Shown in pieces: positions 1 to 10,571 of a stretch of 38,607 bases of DNA (position 1 is the first letter of the stretch; every line of letters begins with the position of its first letter). This stretch comes from Bauldia sp. GTDB lineage: Bacteria > Pseudomonadota > Alphaproteobacteria > Rhizobiales > Kaistiaceae. Location: the NCBI GenBank assembly GCA_020849325.1, contig JADLGL010000020.1, forward strand, positions 1-38,607, given 5' to 3'. Under the pieces are notes generated by a model. The model saw only the letters and a list, made by a program, of their open reading frames with translations. It was not told where the DNA came from and did not search any database. The position numbers were made by a program, and so were the translations under genes.

Positions 1-897
1 AAGTGGCTGCGGATTCCGGAGGAGGGGCTGGCCGGCCTCCAGCTCTTCATCCTCTATTTCGCCCTGCCGGCGCTGTTCTTCCGGCTCATCTCGCAGACGC
101 CGATCGAGGAGCTCGGCGAGTGGCATTTCATCCTCGCGACGACGTCGGCGACGCTGATTCTCTTCGCCCTCGGCTTCCTCGTCGGCATGATCGCGACGCG
201 GCGGAACATCGCCGAATCCACCATCCAGGGCCTCGCTGCGAGCTACGCCAACAATGGCTACATGGCGCCCGGCCTCGCGCTCGCCGCGTTCGGGCCCGCG
301 GCGGCGGTGCCGACCGCGCTCGTCTTCTGCTTCGACAACCTGCTGATGTTCACGCTGGCGCCGATCGGCATCTCGATTGGCAAGCATGATGGTGCGTCCG
401 CCGGCACCATCGCGCTCCGCGTGCTGCGCCGCGTCTTCACCCACCCCTTCATCATCGCGACGATCCTCGGGGTGCTGGCGGCGGCGCTGCACTTCGAGCC
501 GCCGCAGCCCGTCGACCATCTCCTCGAACTCCTCAGCGCCGCCGCCGCCCCGTGCGCGCTCTTCACGCTCGGCATCGTGCTGGCGAAGCAGCCGCTGAAA
601 CGGCTGCCGGTGGACCTCCCGATCCTCGTCGCGCTCAAGCTCGCCGGCCATCCGCTGCTGACCTGGGTGATGCTATCCGCGGTCGGCGATTTCGATCCAC
701 TGTGGGTCTACACCGCCGTCCTCATCGCCGCGCTGCCGATGGCGACGAACGTCTTCGTCATCGCCCAGCAGTACGGCGTGTGGGTGAACCGCGCCTCGTC
801 CGCGGTGCTCATCAGCACGGCCGTTGCGGTGTTTTCAGTGACGGGGGTGCTGGCGCTGATCGGCGCTGGCGTGCTCCCGGCGGATCTGTTCCCGTAG
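1..897 (+). CDS. AEC family transporter (auxin efflux carrier / malonate permease type), 5' partial
   Basis: This is the C-terminal 298 residues of an inner-membrane carrier; the reading frame is open from base 1, so the start lies before the window. It is almost entirely hydrophobic helices separated by short loops. The stretch ESTIQGLAASYANNGYMAPGL near residues 70-90 resembles the conserved broken helix of AEC proteins. A long loop splits the protein into two helical bundles, as is usual in this family. AEC members move small organic anions such as malonate, but the substrate cannot be read from sequence. ATG codons inside the frame, such as the one at 187, are internal methionines. Family assignment is fairly sure. 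Confidence 0.85.
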   Translation, partial: KWLRIPEEGLAGLQLFILYFALPALFFRLISQTPIEELGEWHFILATTSATLILFALGFLVGMIATRRNIAESTIQGLAASYANNGYMAPGLALAAFGPAAAVPTALVFCFDNLLMFTLAPIGISIGKHDGASAGTIALRVLRRVFTHPFIIATILGVLAAALHFEPPQPVDHLLELLSAAAAPCALFTLGIVLAKQPLKRLPVDLPILVALKLAGHPLLTWVMLSAVGDFDPLWVYTAVLIAALPMATNVFVIAQQYGVWVNRASSAVLISTAVAVFSVTGVLALIGAGVLPADLFP

Positions 898-990
898 GAC
901 GCTCGGGGCGCCGGCCTTTTCCGCCCATCGTCACCCGCGGAACGAACCCGGCCGATGCCCGTTTCTCCGGCGACGAACGGAGGAAACCCG

Positions 991-1527
991 ATGGCGAATT
1001 CAGGACGCATGCTCGCTCTGCTCGGCCTTCTGGCCGTTGCGGGCTACCAGAACCGCGACCGGCTCGGCCAGCTGCTCGGACGGGCGACGGGTTCCGGTAC
1101 GAGCCCCGACGCCGACCCGGCGACGGCCGACACTGCCACCGCCGCGACGCGGACCGAAGGCGGGTTCTTCGACAATCTCGGCAACATCTTCGGCGGCGCG
1201 AGCCGGAATGCGCCGGCCGGCCAGGGCGGCGGCTTCTTCGACACCATCGGCGACGGCCTCCGCGACCTCGTCGACCGCTTCCGCGGCAACGGCCACGAGG
1301 CCGAAGCAAAGTCGTGGATCGAGACCGGGCCCAACACGCCGATCAGCGAAACCGCGCTCGCCGAAGCCCTCGGCGACGACACCATTGCCGAGCTGTCCCG
1401 GCAGACCGGCCTGTCGCGGCCGGAGCTGCTCGACCGCCTCAAGACGGTGCTCCCGGCCGCCGTCGACACGCTGACCCCGGAAGGGCGCCTCCCGCCGCCG
1501 ATGCCCTATTCCGGGAGCCCCGTATGA
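991..1527 (+). CDS. YidB-like protein (DUF937 family)
   Basis: A 178-residue protein of unknown biochemical role. The first 20 residues are hydrophobic. A low-complexity Gly/Ala/Thr/Asp linker follows, with two GGFFD(N/T)(L/I)G motifs. The C-terminal 80 residues match the YidB/DUF937 pattern: SWIETGPN, then ALGDDTIAELSRQTGLSR, then LLDRLK..LP..VD.LTPEG. The start at 991 is chosen because GGAGGAAA lies 5-6 bases upstream; an in-frame ATG at 955 has no such site. The stop overlaps the next start (ATGA at 1524), so the two genes are probably translationally coupled. The family is linked to stress and biofilm phenotypes only by general association. Confidence 0.82.
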   Translation: MANSGRMLALLGLLAVAGYQNRDRLGQLLGRATGSGTSPDADPATADTATAATRTEGGFFDNLGNIFGGASRNAPAGQGGGFFDTIGDGLRDLVDRFRGNGHEAEAKSWIETGPNTPISETALAEALGDDTIAELSRQTGLSRPELLDRLKTVLPAAVDTLTPEGRLPPPMPYSGSPV

Positions 1528-1775
1528 GCATCGTCTGGGCCATCGTCATCGGCTTCGTCGCCGGCGTGATTGCGAAGTTCATCCTCCCGGGCCGGAACGA
1601 GCCGAGCGGGTTCATCCTCACCACGGTGCTCGGCATCGTCGGCGCCCTCGTGGCGACGTGGCTCGGCCAGGCCATCGGCTGGTACGACGCCGACGACAGC
1701 GCCGGGCTGATCGGCTCGGTCGTGGGCGCCGTGATCATCCTCCTCGTCTGGGGCGCCCTCTCCCGTCGACGCTAG
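1524..1775 (+). CDS. GlsB/YeaQ/YmgE family stress-response membrane protein
   Basis: An 83-residue small inner-membrane protein with three predicted helices and glycine-rich packing. The pattern MSIVWAIVIGFVAGVIAKF at the N-terminus, then ILPGRNEPSGF and TTVLGIVGALVATWLG, is characteristic of the transglycosylase-associated (GlsB/YeaQ/YmgE) family, whose members are usually induced by stress. The ATG overlaps the stop of the YidB-like gene as ATGA, so the pair should be translated together. Length is normal for the family. The molecular role is not established. A long palindromic repeat follows 25 bases after the stop and could stabilise or end the transcript. Confidence 0.9.
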   Translation: MSIVWAIVIGFVAGVIAKFILPGRNEPSGFILTTVLGIVGALVATWLGQAIGWYDADDSAGLIGSVVGAVIILLVWGALSRRR

Positions 1776-1800
1776 CCGCTCTTTTGCCTCGCAGCAGACC

Positions 1801-1959
1801 GTCCCTTGAGCCTCCCCCTTGCGGGGAGGCGGAATGCGGCAAGCGGAGCGCCGCCGCATTCGGAGGGGGTCGCGGCCTCACGCGGAGCGCCAGCCGCGGG
1901 GACAACCCCCTCCCGAACCGGCGAAGCGCCGGTTCGACCTCCCCGCAAGGGGGAGGTTC
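1801..1959. repeat. Long extragenic palindromic repeat, copy 1
   Basis: The ends are 19-base perfect inverted repeats, CCTCCCCCTTGCGGGGAGG at 1811-1829 and its reverse complement at 1938-1956. Each end also folds on itself (CCTCCCC/GGGGAGG). The interior has smaller inverted motifs such as CCGGCGAAGCGCCGG. A second copy lies at 37141-37305 with the same order of parts, so this is a dispersed element rather than chance. It fills most of the 251-base gap between 1775 and 2027. No protein is encoded. Confidence 0.85.
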
Positions 1960-2026
1960 GGATGGCGCACGCTGCAGCGGCGGTCGCAGCGTGCTAGCAA
2001 TTCCGGCGAGACGACGGGAGCGGGAC

Positions 2027-2740
2027 ATGGCGCGGTTCAGGGGGTTCGGACCCGATGCGATCGGCTTCTTCAGGGCGCTCGGCTTCCACCAGAACCGCGA
2101 GTGGTTCCAGGAGAACAGGGCGCTCTACGAGGAACAGGTGAAGGGGCCGACGCTGGCGCTGGTCGAGGACCTCTCCGAGCGGTTCGAGAAAGCCGGGATT
2201 CCGCTTCGCGGTGGCAAGGCGACGCTCTTCCGCATCAACCGCGACGTGCGCTTCTCGAAGGACAAGCGGCCCTACCAGACGCACGCCGGCGCGGTGCTGA
2301 CGCCGACCGGCACCAAGGACGGCCAGGGCCTCGTCTATCTCCACATCGCGCCCGCCGGGACGAAGGACTGGGACGGCTCGCCCGAAGGCTGCTTCATGGC
2401 CGCGGGCTTCCACCAGCCGGAACCGGCCGACCTGACCACGATTCGCACCACGATCCAGCGCGATCCGAAGGCGTTCCAGGCGCTCGAGGCGAAACTCGCA
2501 AAGGCGAAACTCGCATTGGGCACCGACGGGCAGCTCACCCGCGTGCCGCGCGGGTTCGAAGCGATGAAGGGCAGCCCGGTCGAAGGCGCGATCCGGATGA
2601 AGTCGTTCATCGTCGAGGACCCGATCGACGAGGCGCTCGTCACAAGCCCGAAGCTCGCGGACCGCATTTTCACGTTCACAGAACGGGCAAAACCTCTCCT
2701 CGACTATGGCTGGAGGGCGCTGGGCACGGCGATCGGATGA
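2027..2740 (+). CDS. DUF2461 domain-containing protein
   Basis: A 237-residue soluble protein of unknown function covering the full DUF2461 domain. Near the N-terminus is FFRALGFHQNREWFQENRALY, and around residues 66-85 is FRINRDVRFSKDKRPYQTH; this RI-RD-RFSKDK-PY-TH signature is diagnostic. The ATG at 2027 gives the expected domain start; the frame stays open further upstream through the palindromic repeat, but that sequence is not protein-like. A purine-rich GACGGGAGCGGGA precedes the start. The last codon overlaps the next start as ATGA, so the YdeI/OmdA-like gene is probably co-translated. Confidence 0.9.
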   Translation: MARFRGFGPDAIGFFRALGFHQNREWFQENRALYEEQVKGPTLALVEDLSERFEKAGIPLRGGKATLFRINRDVRFSKDKRPYQTHAGAVLTPTGTKDGQGLVYLHIAPAGTKDWDGSPEGCFMAAGFHQPEPADLTTIRTTIQRDPKAFQALEAKLAKAKLALGTDGQLTRVPRGFEAMKGSPVEGAIRMKSFIVEDPIDEALVTSPKLADRIFTFTERAKPLLDYGWRALGTAIG

Positions 2741-3255
2741 CCGGGGCGCTGACCTTCACCGCCGTCATCGGCAAGGTCGGCATCAACCCTTTCGTCGACG
2801 TGCCTGAGGCGATCAGCACCGCGCTCGGCGGGCGGGGCTACGTCCCGGTCGCGACCACGATCGACGGACATCCCTTCCCCGCCAATCTCGTGCCGCTCGG
2901 CGGCGGCCGTTTTCGGCTCTTCCTCCATGGCGCGATGCGGAAGGCGGCGGGGAAGGACGTCGGCGACCGGGTGACGATCGGCCTTGCACGCGATCCGGCG
3001 CCGCGAACGGTGCCGATGCGCGCGGAGTTTTCGGCGGCGCTCGAGGCGGAATCCGCTGCCAAGGCGGCGTTCGCGGCGCTGACGCCGTCGCGGCAGAAGG
3101 AAATCCTTCGCTATCTCAACAGCCTGAAACAGCCGGCGAGCGTTCAGCGGACGGTCGCGAAAGTCATCGCGCGGCTCGCTGGCGGCGCCGACGCGGCCGG
3201 CTCCGACCCGGACGGCCTTGCTTTCATGACGCGACGGACGCGGCAATCCGACTGA
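2737..3255 (+). CDS. YdeI/OmpD-associated family protein (DUF1905 plus OmdA-like domain)
   Basis: A 172-residue protein with two parts. Residues 1-95 resemble DUF1905, with F.A.IGK.GINPFVDVP, then V...IDGHPF..NLVP and a KD.GDRV..GLARD strand. Residues 110-165 resemble the YdeI/OmpD-associated C-terminal helix pair: FAALTPSRQKEILRYLNSLK, then TVAKVIARL. Proteins of this group have been linked to antimicrobial peptide tolerance in enterobacteria, which cannot be assumed here. The start overlaps the upstream stop by four bases. The protein ends in a short basic tail. Family assignment is good; function is unknown. Confidence 0.85.
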   Translation: MTGALTFTAVIGKVGINPFVDVPEAISTALGGRGYVPVATTIDGHPFPANLVPLGGGRFRLFLHGAMRKAAGKDVGDRVTIGLARDPAPRTVPMRAEFSAALEAESAAKAAFAALTPSRQKEILRYLNSLKQPASVQRTVAKVIARLAGGADAAGSDPDGLAFMTRRTRQSD

Positions 3256-3329
3256 CCGGCTGCACCCCGCGAAGCCGGCCGGCCGCCATGCGGAACCGTC
3301 GCGTTGCGCCGGCTGCGGCTGCCCTGTAG

Positions 3330-4424
<1,095 letters not shown>

Positions 4425-4791
4425 GAAGCGAGACAGTCGGCAAGTGGCGGTCGGCAGTCGGTTCAGGCATCCGACTGCCGATTGCAGACTGCCTGCCGGA
4501 AGAAGTGTGTCCCGCCCCTACGCCCTCGCGGCGGTGCGGATCGGCGGCGAGGCGGTGATCATCGCCCGCCGAACGATCCAGGCGCAGGCGCCTCTCTCTT
4601 CCCAACAAACCAATGCCGTCGTACCCGCCGAAAGCCCCCGGACGACGGGCGGGGGTGAGGTTGAGGCCTCCCCCTGTGTCTCCGACGCAACACCGCCGAT
4701 GAACCGTATCTGAACGGCGAAACCAGCCCCGGTTCAGCCGCGTTGCTCCATCATCGACATCATTCGGAATGTCGGGGATCGGAATACGGCA
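4425..4791. other. 367-base intergenic region after ilvC
   Basis: It holds an 11-base-pair perfect hairpin at 4451-4481 (listed separately) and a further cAGACTGCC echo of the same motif. Beyond that no convincing gene, riboswitch or T-tract terminator is seen. An open frame in the middle lacks codon bias and family features. Confidence 0.6.
4451..4481. repeat. Perfect hairpin downstream of ilvC built from CAGTCGG repeats
   Basis: TCGGCAGTCGG at 4451-4461 is the exact reverse complement of CCGACTGCCGA at 4471-4481, with a 9-base loop. Related copies of the CAGTCGG motif lie just before (4435-4450) and after. There is no run of T, so it is not a standard terminator; it may mark or protect the 3' end of the ilvC transcript. 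Confidence 0.6.
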
Positions 4792-5010
4792 ATGTCGCTT
4801 CGCATCAATGCCCTCGTGCTCGGAACGGTAGTCGCGGCGACGTTCGCCGTGGGCATGGCCGGCGCCGAGAGCACCACCCCGACCGTCGATGCGACCGGCA
4901 AGTCCGATCGCACCATCACCGGCGGCATCACCATCGCCGACGGCACCCTCACCGTCGAATACCGCGGCGAGAACCTCTCCTTCCTCGCCCGCGTCCCCGT
5001 TTCTCCCTGA
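4792..5010 (+). CDS. Small secreted protein, unknown
   Basis: A 72-residue predicted protein. Residues 1-25 look like a signal peptide: MSLR, a hydrophobic core VLGTVVAATFAVGMA, then a GAE cleavage region. The mature part would be about 47 residues rich in Thr, Gly and Asp, with no cysteine and no recognised domain. The ribosome site is weak (CGGAAT). In favour of a real gene are the good signal peptide, GC-rich third positions, and a strong rho-independent terminator 30 bases after the stop in the right orientation. It converges on the secreted propeller-like gene. Confidence 0.55.
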   Translation: MSLRINALVLGTVVAATFAVGMAGAESTTPTVDATGKSDRTITGGITIADGTLTVEYRGENLSFLARVPVSP

Positions 5011-5039
5011 CGTCTGTTTCTCCTCCCTCCTCTGCAAAC

Positions 5040-5069
5040 TGGCGCCGGCCAACCACCGGCGCCATTTTT
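5040..5069 (+). terminator. Rho-independent terminator
   Basis: A stem TGGCGCCGG / CCGGCGCCA (5040-5048 and 5056-5064) with a 7-base loop is followed by TTTTT. It lies between two convergent genes and should end the small secreted protein transcript. Confidence 0.85.
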
Positions 5070-5108
5070 CTTCTGGGAGGACCGCCGGGGCGTAGCGGCG
5101 GCCGGGCG

Positions 5109-5987
5109 CTACGGCGTTGCCGTAGCCGGGAGCGTGATCTCGCTGACGATCACGGTGCGATCCGGACGCATGATGCCGTAGAGGGTCGGCGTCGCGGCCG
5201 AACGATCCCAGGCGATGCCCTGGCCCTGGATTTCGAGCGGGACGGTCGCGACCCACACGAGTTCCGAGCCCATTTCCGGCAGCTGCATCACGTAGACCTC
5301 GGCCGGGTCGTGGCCCGAAAGCCAGAGGTTGCCGTCCGGGCCCCACGAACCACCCGAATTGCTCATGTCCTCGAAGCGCTCGAGGATCGCCGGCGGGATC
5401 ACCCACGCCTCGGCGACGCGCCAGTTCTCGTCGAACCGGACGACCTGGGTGTTGAGCTTGTTGCCGTAGGGCGCAACGTCCGCGCCGCCGAGCGCGGCGA
5501 TGCCGGTGTTGTCGTAGTTCGCGAACGTGCCCCAGAAGGCGCCGTCGTGGTAGTCGATCCACGTCAGCGAGCCCATGTAGATGCCGAGGCTGTGGGTATC
5601 GACGTGCTCCATCGTGGCGGTGTCGAACACCTCGATGGAGCTCGTCATCGGCCACACCCGGTAGTTCGAGTGCGAGGCGTAGAGGAGCCCGTCGACGACG
5701 ACGGCGCTGTCGAAGTGGATCGCCGGACCGCCCTCGGAGTCGATCCACGAGGCGACGAGTTCGCCGGTCGCCTTATTGTACTTGCCGATCTCCTCGTTAT
5801 CGACGGCATAGAAGAACTCGGCATCGACGCCGACGCCCTGGTTGGCGAACTCGGCCGGCCAGACCTGCACGGTCGCCGAAGCATAACCGTTCGCGTTGGC
5901 GCCGGCCGGGGTCTCGGTCTGGGCAAACGCCGCGGTCGCGATGACGGCAACGCCGGCCGTCGCCGCAAGAAGGATCCTGCTCTTCAT
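5109..5987 (-). CDS. Secreted beta-propeller-like protein (resembles proteins annotated as cycloisomerase)
   Basis: A 292-residue exported protein. Residues 1-22 are a clear signal peptide ending AAFA-Q. The remainder is rich in repeated blade-like strands, for example GVGVDAEFFYAVDNEEIGKY, IHFDSAVVVDGLLYASHSNY, SSIEVFDTATMEHVDTHSLG and GPDGNLWLSGHDPAEVYVM, suggesting a single-domain beta-propeller. I recall similar sequences in bacteria and fungi annotated as cycloisomerase without strong biochemical support, so no reaction is assigned. The start at 5987 is chosen for its signal peptide and a GGGAGC site upstream. A palindromic repeat sits between this gene and the end of gyrA. Confidence 0.75.
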   Translation of the reverse strand: MKSRILLAATAGVAVIATAAFAQTETPAGANANGYASATVQVWPAEFANQGVGVDAEFFYAVDNEEIGKYNKATGELVASWIDSEGGPAIHFDSAVVVDGLLYASHSNYRVWPMTSSIEVFDTATMEHVDTHSLGIYMGSLTWIDYHDGAFWGTFANYDNTGIAALGGADVAPYGNKLNTQVVRFDENWRVAEAWVIPPAILERFEDMSNSGGSWGPDGNLWLSGHDPAEVYVMQLPEMGSELVWVATVPLEIQGQGIAWDRSAATPTLYGIMRPDRTVIVSEITLPATATP

Positions 5988-6120
5988 GGAAGTGCTCCCG
6001 ATTTGGAGCCCGGTGGGGGTTCCGGGCATCGGGAGGATGGGACACGGGTGTCTCGGGGGGACGACGGTTAGGCGACGGCCTCGCGACCGCGTGGGTCGAG
6101 GCCTACGTCCCCCTACGCTC

Positions 6121-6201
6121 GTCACCCCGGCGAAGGCCGGGGGCATCGTGACTCGGCAGGTGCCGCGGACGCCCATGGGTCCCGGCCTTCGCCGGGATGA
6201 C
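6121..6201. repeat. Extragenic inverted repeat (ACCCCGGCGAAGGCCGGGG type)
   Basis: The arms are GTCACCCCGGCGAAGGCCGG beginning at 6121 and its near-complement ending GCCGGGATGAC at 6201. Each arm is itself palindromic around CCGGCGAAGGCCGG or CCGGCCTTCGCCGG. The arms flank about 28 bases. I recall this motif as a common dispersed repeat in Alphaproteobacteria. It lies just past the end of gyrA and upstream of the propeller-like gene. Confidence 0.75.
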
Positions 6202-6221
6202 CCGTTCAGGGAAGAACGACG

Positions 6222-9038
<2,817 letters not shown>

Positions 9039-9076
9039 TTCGGAGGTGTCCGTTCGAGTCGTGCGGAGGTACCCGA

Positions 9077-9105
9077 AATGTAGGATTTTCTAGGGGTTTT
9101 CACAA
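9077..9105 (-). promoter_or_regulatory. Predicted sigma-70-type promoter of gyrA
   Basis: On the minus strand TTGTGA (9105-9100), a 17-base spacer and TACATT (9082-9077) precede the gyrA TTG start by about 40 bases. Spacing is ideal and both boxes are close to consensus. The region is unusually A/T-rich for this window. Confidence 0.6.
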
Positions 9106-9221
9106 GTCGGCGGGGCGGATTTCCACGGGGCGAATCGACCTTCCTGGAAGCATTGCGGCCCGCCGCTCCGGAGTCCCGCCCGGCCGCCTCTTCGGAGCGG
9201 TCCCGATCCGGCTTCCACGCT

Positions 9222-9764
9222 CTAGGTCGGGGCGCCCACTACTTCCGGAAAGCGTGCAACCATCTCCATTTCGGGCAGCAGTGCACCGCTGAGAAACCCG
9301 AGATCGCTCTCCCATCGCTTCCCCGTGTCGACGAAGCCGAGGCTTTCGTAGAACGCGATCGCACGCGCGTTGTACGACGCGACGTGGACGATGGCCTCGG
9401 GTCGCGGCCCCGTCGAGCGGAGCGCCTCCTGCCAGAGCGCCCGGCCGATCCCGAGGCGCTGGTGCTCCGGGAGGACGTAGATCATCTGGAGCTTCAGCCG
9501 TTCCAGACTGGTCAGGACGCGGCACACGCCGACGAGAGTGTCGTCCCGCCACGCGTCGAGCCGGATCTCGTCGGGATGCGGCTCTGCAAGGCGCCGCGCG
9601 AAGGCCGCGATGGACGGTTCGGAAAACACGTCCCTGAAGTGGTGGGCGATGTCCTCGACCGAAATGCCGCGTTCGAGGTTGGGATAGGTTGCCAGCCACG
9701 TCCGATAGACGACCTCCCGGCTGGCGCGGACATCATCGGGGTGGGATGGAGCGATGCGGATCAA
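9222..9764 (-). CDS. GNAT family N-acetyltransferase
   Basis: A 180-residue acetyl-CoA-dependent acetyltransferase. The GNAT core is clear: a central strand LQMIYVLPEHQRLGIGRALWQEAL, in which QRLGIGRAL is the Q/R-x-x-G-x-G/A acetyl-CoA pyrophosphate loop, followed by IVHVASYNARAIAFYESLGF, the usual C-terminal N.RAI.FYE.LGF motif. The substrate is unknown; family members modify small amines, antibiotics or protein N-termini. The predicted start is a TTG at 9764 giving MIRIAPSHPDDV, a typical GNAT N-terminus. The gene is separated from gyrA by about 180 bases and from the hydroxylase gene by a terminator. Confidence 0.88.
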   Translation of the reverse strand: MIRIAPSHPDDVRASREVVYRTWLATYPNLERGISVEDIAHHFRDVFSEPSIAAFARRLAEPHPDEIRLDAWRDDTLVGVCRVLTSLERLKLQMIYVLPEHQRLGIGRALWQEALRSTGPRPEAIVHVASYNARAIAFYESLGFVDTGKRWESDLGFLSGALLPEMEMVARFPEVVGAPT

Positions 9765-9784
9765 GGCGCAACCCTGACGCCACG

Positions 9785-9815
9785 AAAAGCAAAAACCCCG
9801 GCGAGTGGCCGGGGT
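9785..9815 (-). terminator. Rho-independent terminator of the hydroxylase gene
   Basis: Read on the minus strand, an 8-base-pair stem ACCCCGGC / GCCGGGGT with a 5-base loop is followed by TTTTTGCTTTT. It lies 30 bases past the stop of the fatty acid hydroxylase gene, separating it from the GNAT gene. Confidence 0.88.
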
Positions 9816-9845
9816 CGTTCCTCGTTCAAGCGACGTCGAGCCCGG

Positions 9846-10409
9846 CTAGTGGCTTGCCCTTCGGGCCATGCGGCGCGGGTCGATGTCGGTGCGGAACACC
9901 TTGTCCCAGAAGCCCGACGTCACGCCGAAATTGCCGGCGTCGTTGAAATGGTGGTGGAGCGCGTGGCGATGCTTCAGCCGGTACATGTAGGTGCCCGGCC
10001 GGATGCGCCAGTGGTGCACGCCGTGGTGCACGGTGATGTAGAGGAGGTAGCCCATCGTGATGCCGGCCGTGAACCCGGCGCCGTAGCTGAAGCCGGCAAG
10101 CCAGACGGCAGGCAGGAGAACGAGGACCGCGATGAGGATGAGGCTCAGCCAGGACGGCGTGCCGATCAGCGCCTTCTGGTCGTCATGGTGCGCGTCGTGC
10201 ATCTCCTTGATGTACGGCACGTGATGGAGCACCCAGCGGTGCAACTGGTATTCGGCGAACGTCCAGGTGGCGGCGCCGGCGGCGACCGAGATCAACCAGA
10301 CGCCCCAGTTGGCAATGGGGGTGGCAAGGAGCGCTGCAGCCGTCAGCGATGTGACCGCGACCGGATAGATGACATAGTCGACGTAGTAGCTGGTCGCGCT
10401 CAGGCGCAT
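9846..10409 (-). CDS. Sterol desaturase / fatty acid hydroxylase superfamily membrane protein
   Basis: A 187-residue integral membrane di-iron enzyme candidate. The histidine-rich boxes of the superfamily are all present: HRWVLHH, HDAHHDD, HHGVHHW and HRHALHHHF, ending in NFGVTSGFWDKVFRT, which closely follows the family pattern. About four hydrophobic segments separate the boxes. Members hydroxylate or desaturate lipids such as fatty acids, sterols or carotenoids; the substrate here is unknown. The start at 10409 is supported by GGAGGT five bases upstream; an in-frame codon 72 bases earlier lacks this. The gene is monocistronic with its own terminator. Confidence 0.88.
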   Translation of the reverse strand: MRLSATSYYVDYVIYPVAVTSLTAAALLATPIANWGVWLISVAAGAATWTFAEYQLHRWVLHHVPYIKEMHDAHHDDQKALIGTPSWLSLILIAVLVLLPAVWLAGFSYGAGFTAGITMGYLLYITVHHGVHHWRIRPGTYMYRLKHRHALHHHFNDAGNFGVTSGFWDKVFRTDIDPRRMARRASH

Positions 10410-10571
10410 GCTGACCTCCGATCCCGCGCGGATGACGGCTCGGCCCCGGTCATCGCCGTATGGCAGAGCGGGCCGACCCACCAGGCCGCGCTGCGCGGAA
10501 CTTAAGCCCCGAATCAGGGTGAAAGTAAACCTGTCGGGACTGCGGCGCAGGGCCCCCGACCCGCCGTCCCT

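Noticed and set aside
187-897. Separate complete gene starting at the ATG at 187
   Set aside because: The same frame is open to base 1 and the upstream residues are transporter-like helices, so the gene is cut by the window edge.
3288-3329. Short frame MRNRRVAPAAAAL upstream of ilvC, as a possible attenuation leader
   Set aside because: It has one Val and one Leu, no tandem control codons, and no terminator hairpin follows it.
4444-4713. Open frame in the gap after ilvC
   Set aside because: It crosses a hairpin, lacks a ribosome site and shows no domain or consistent codon preference.
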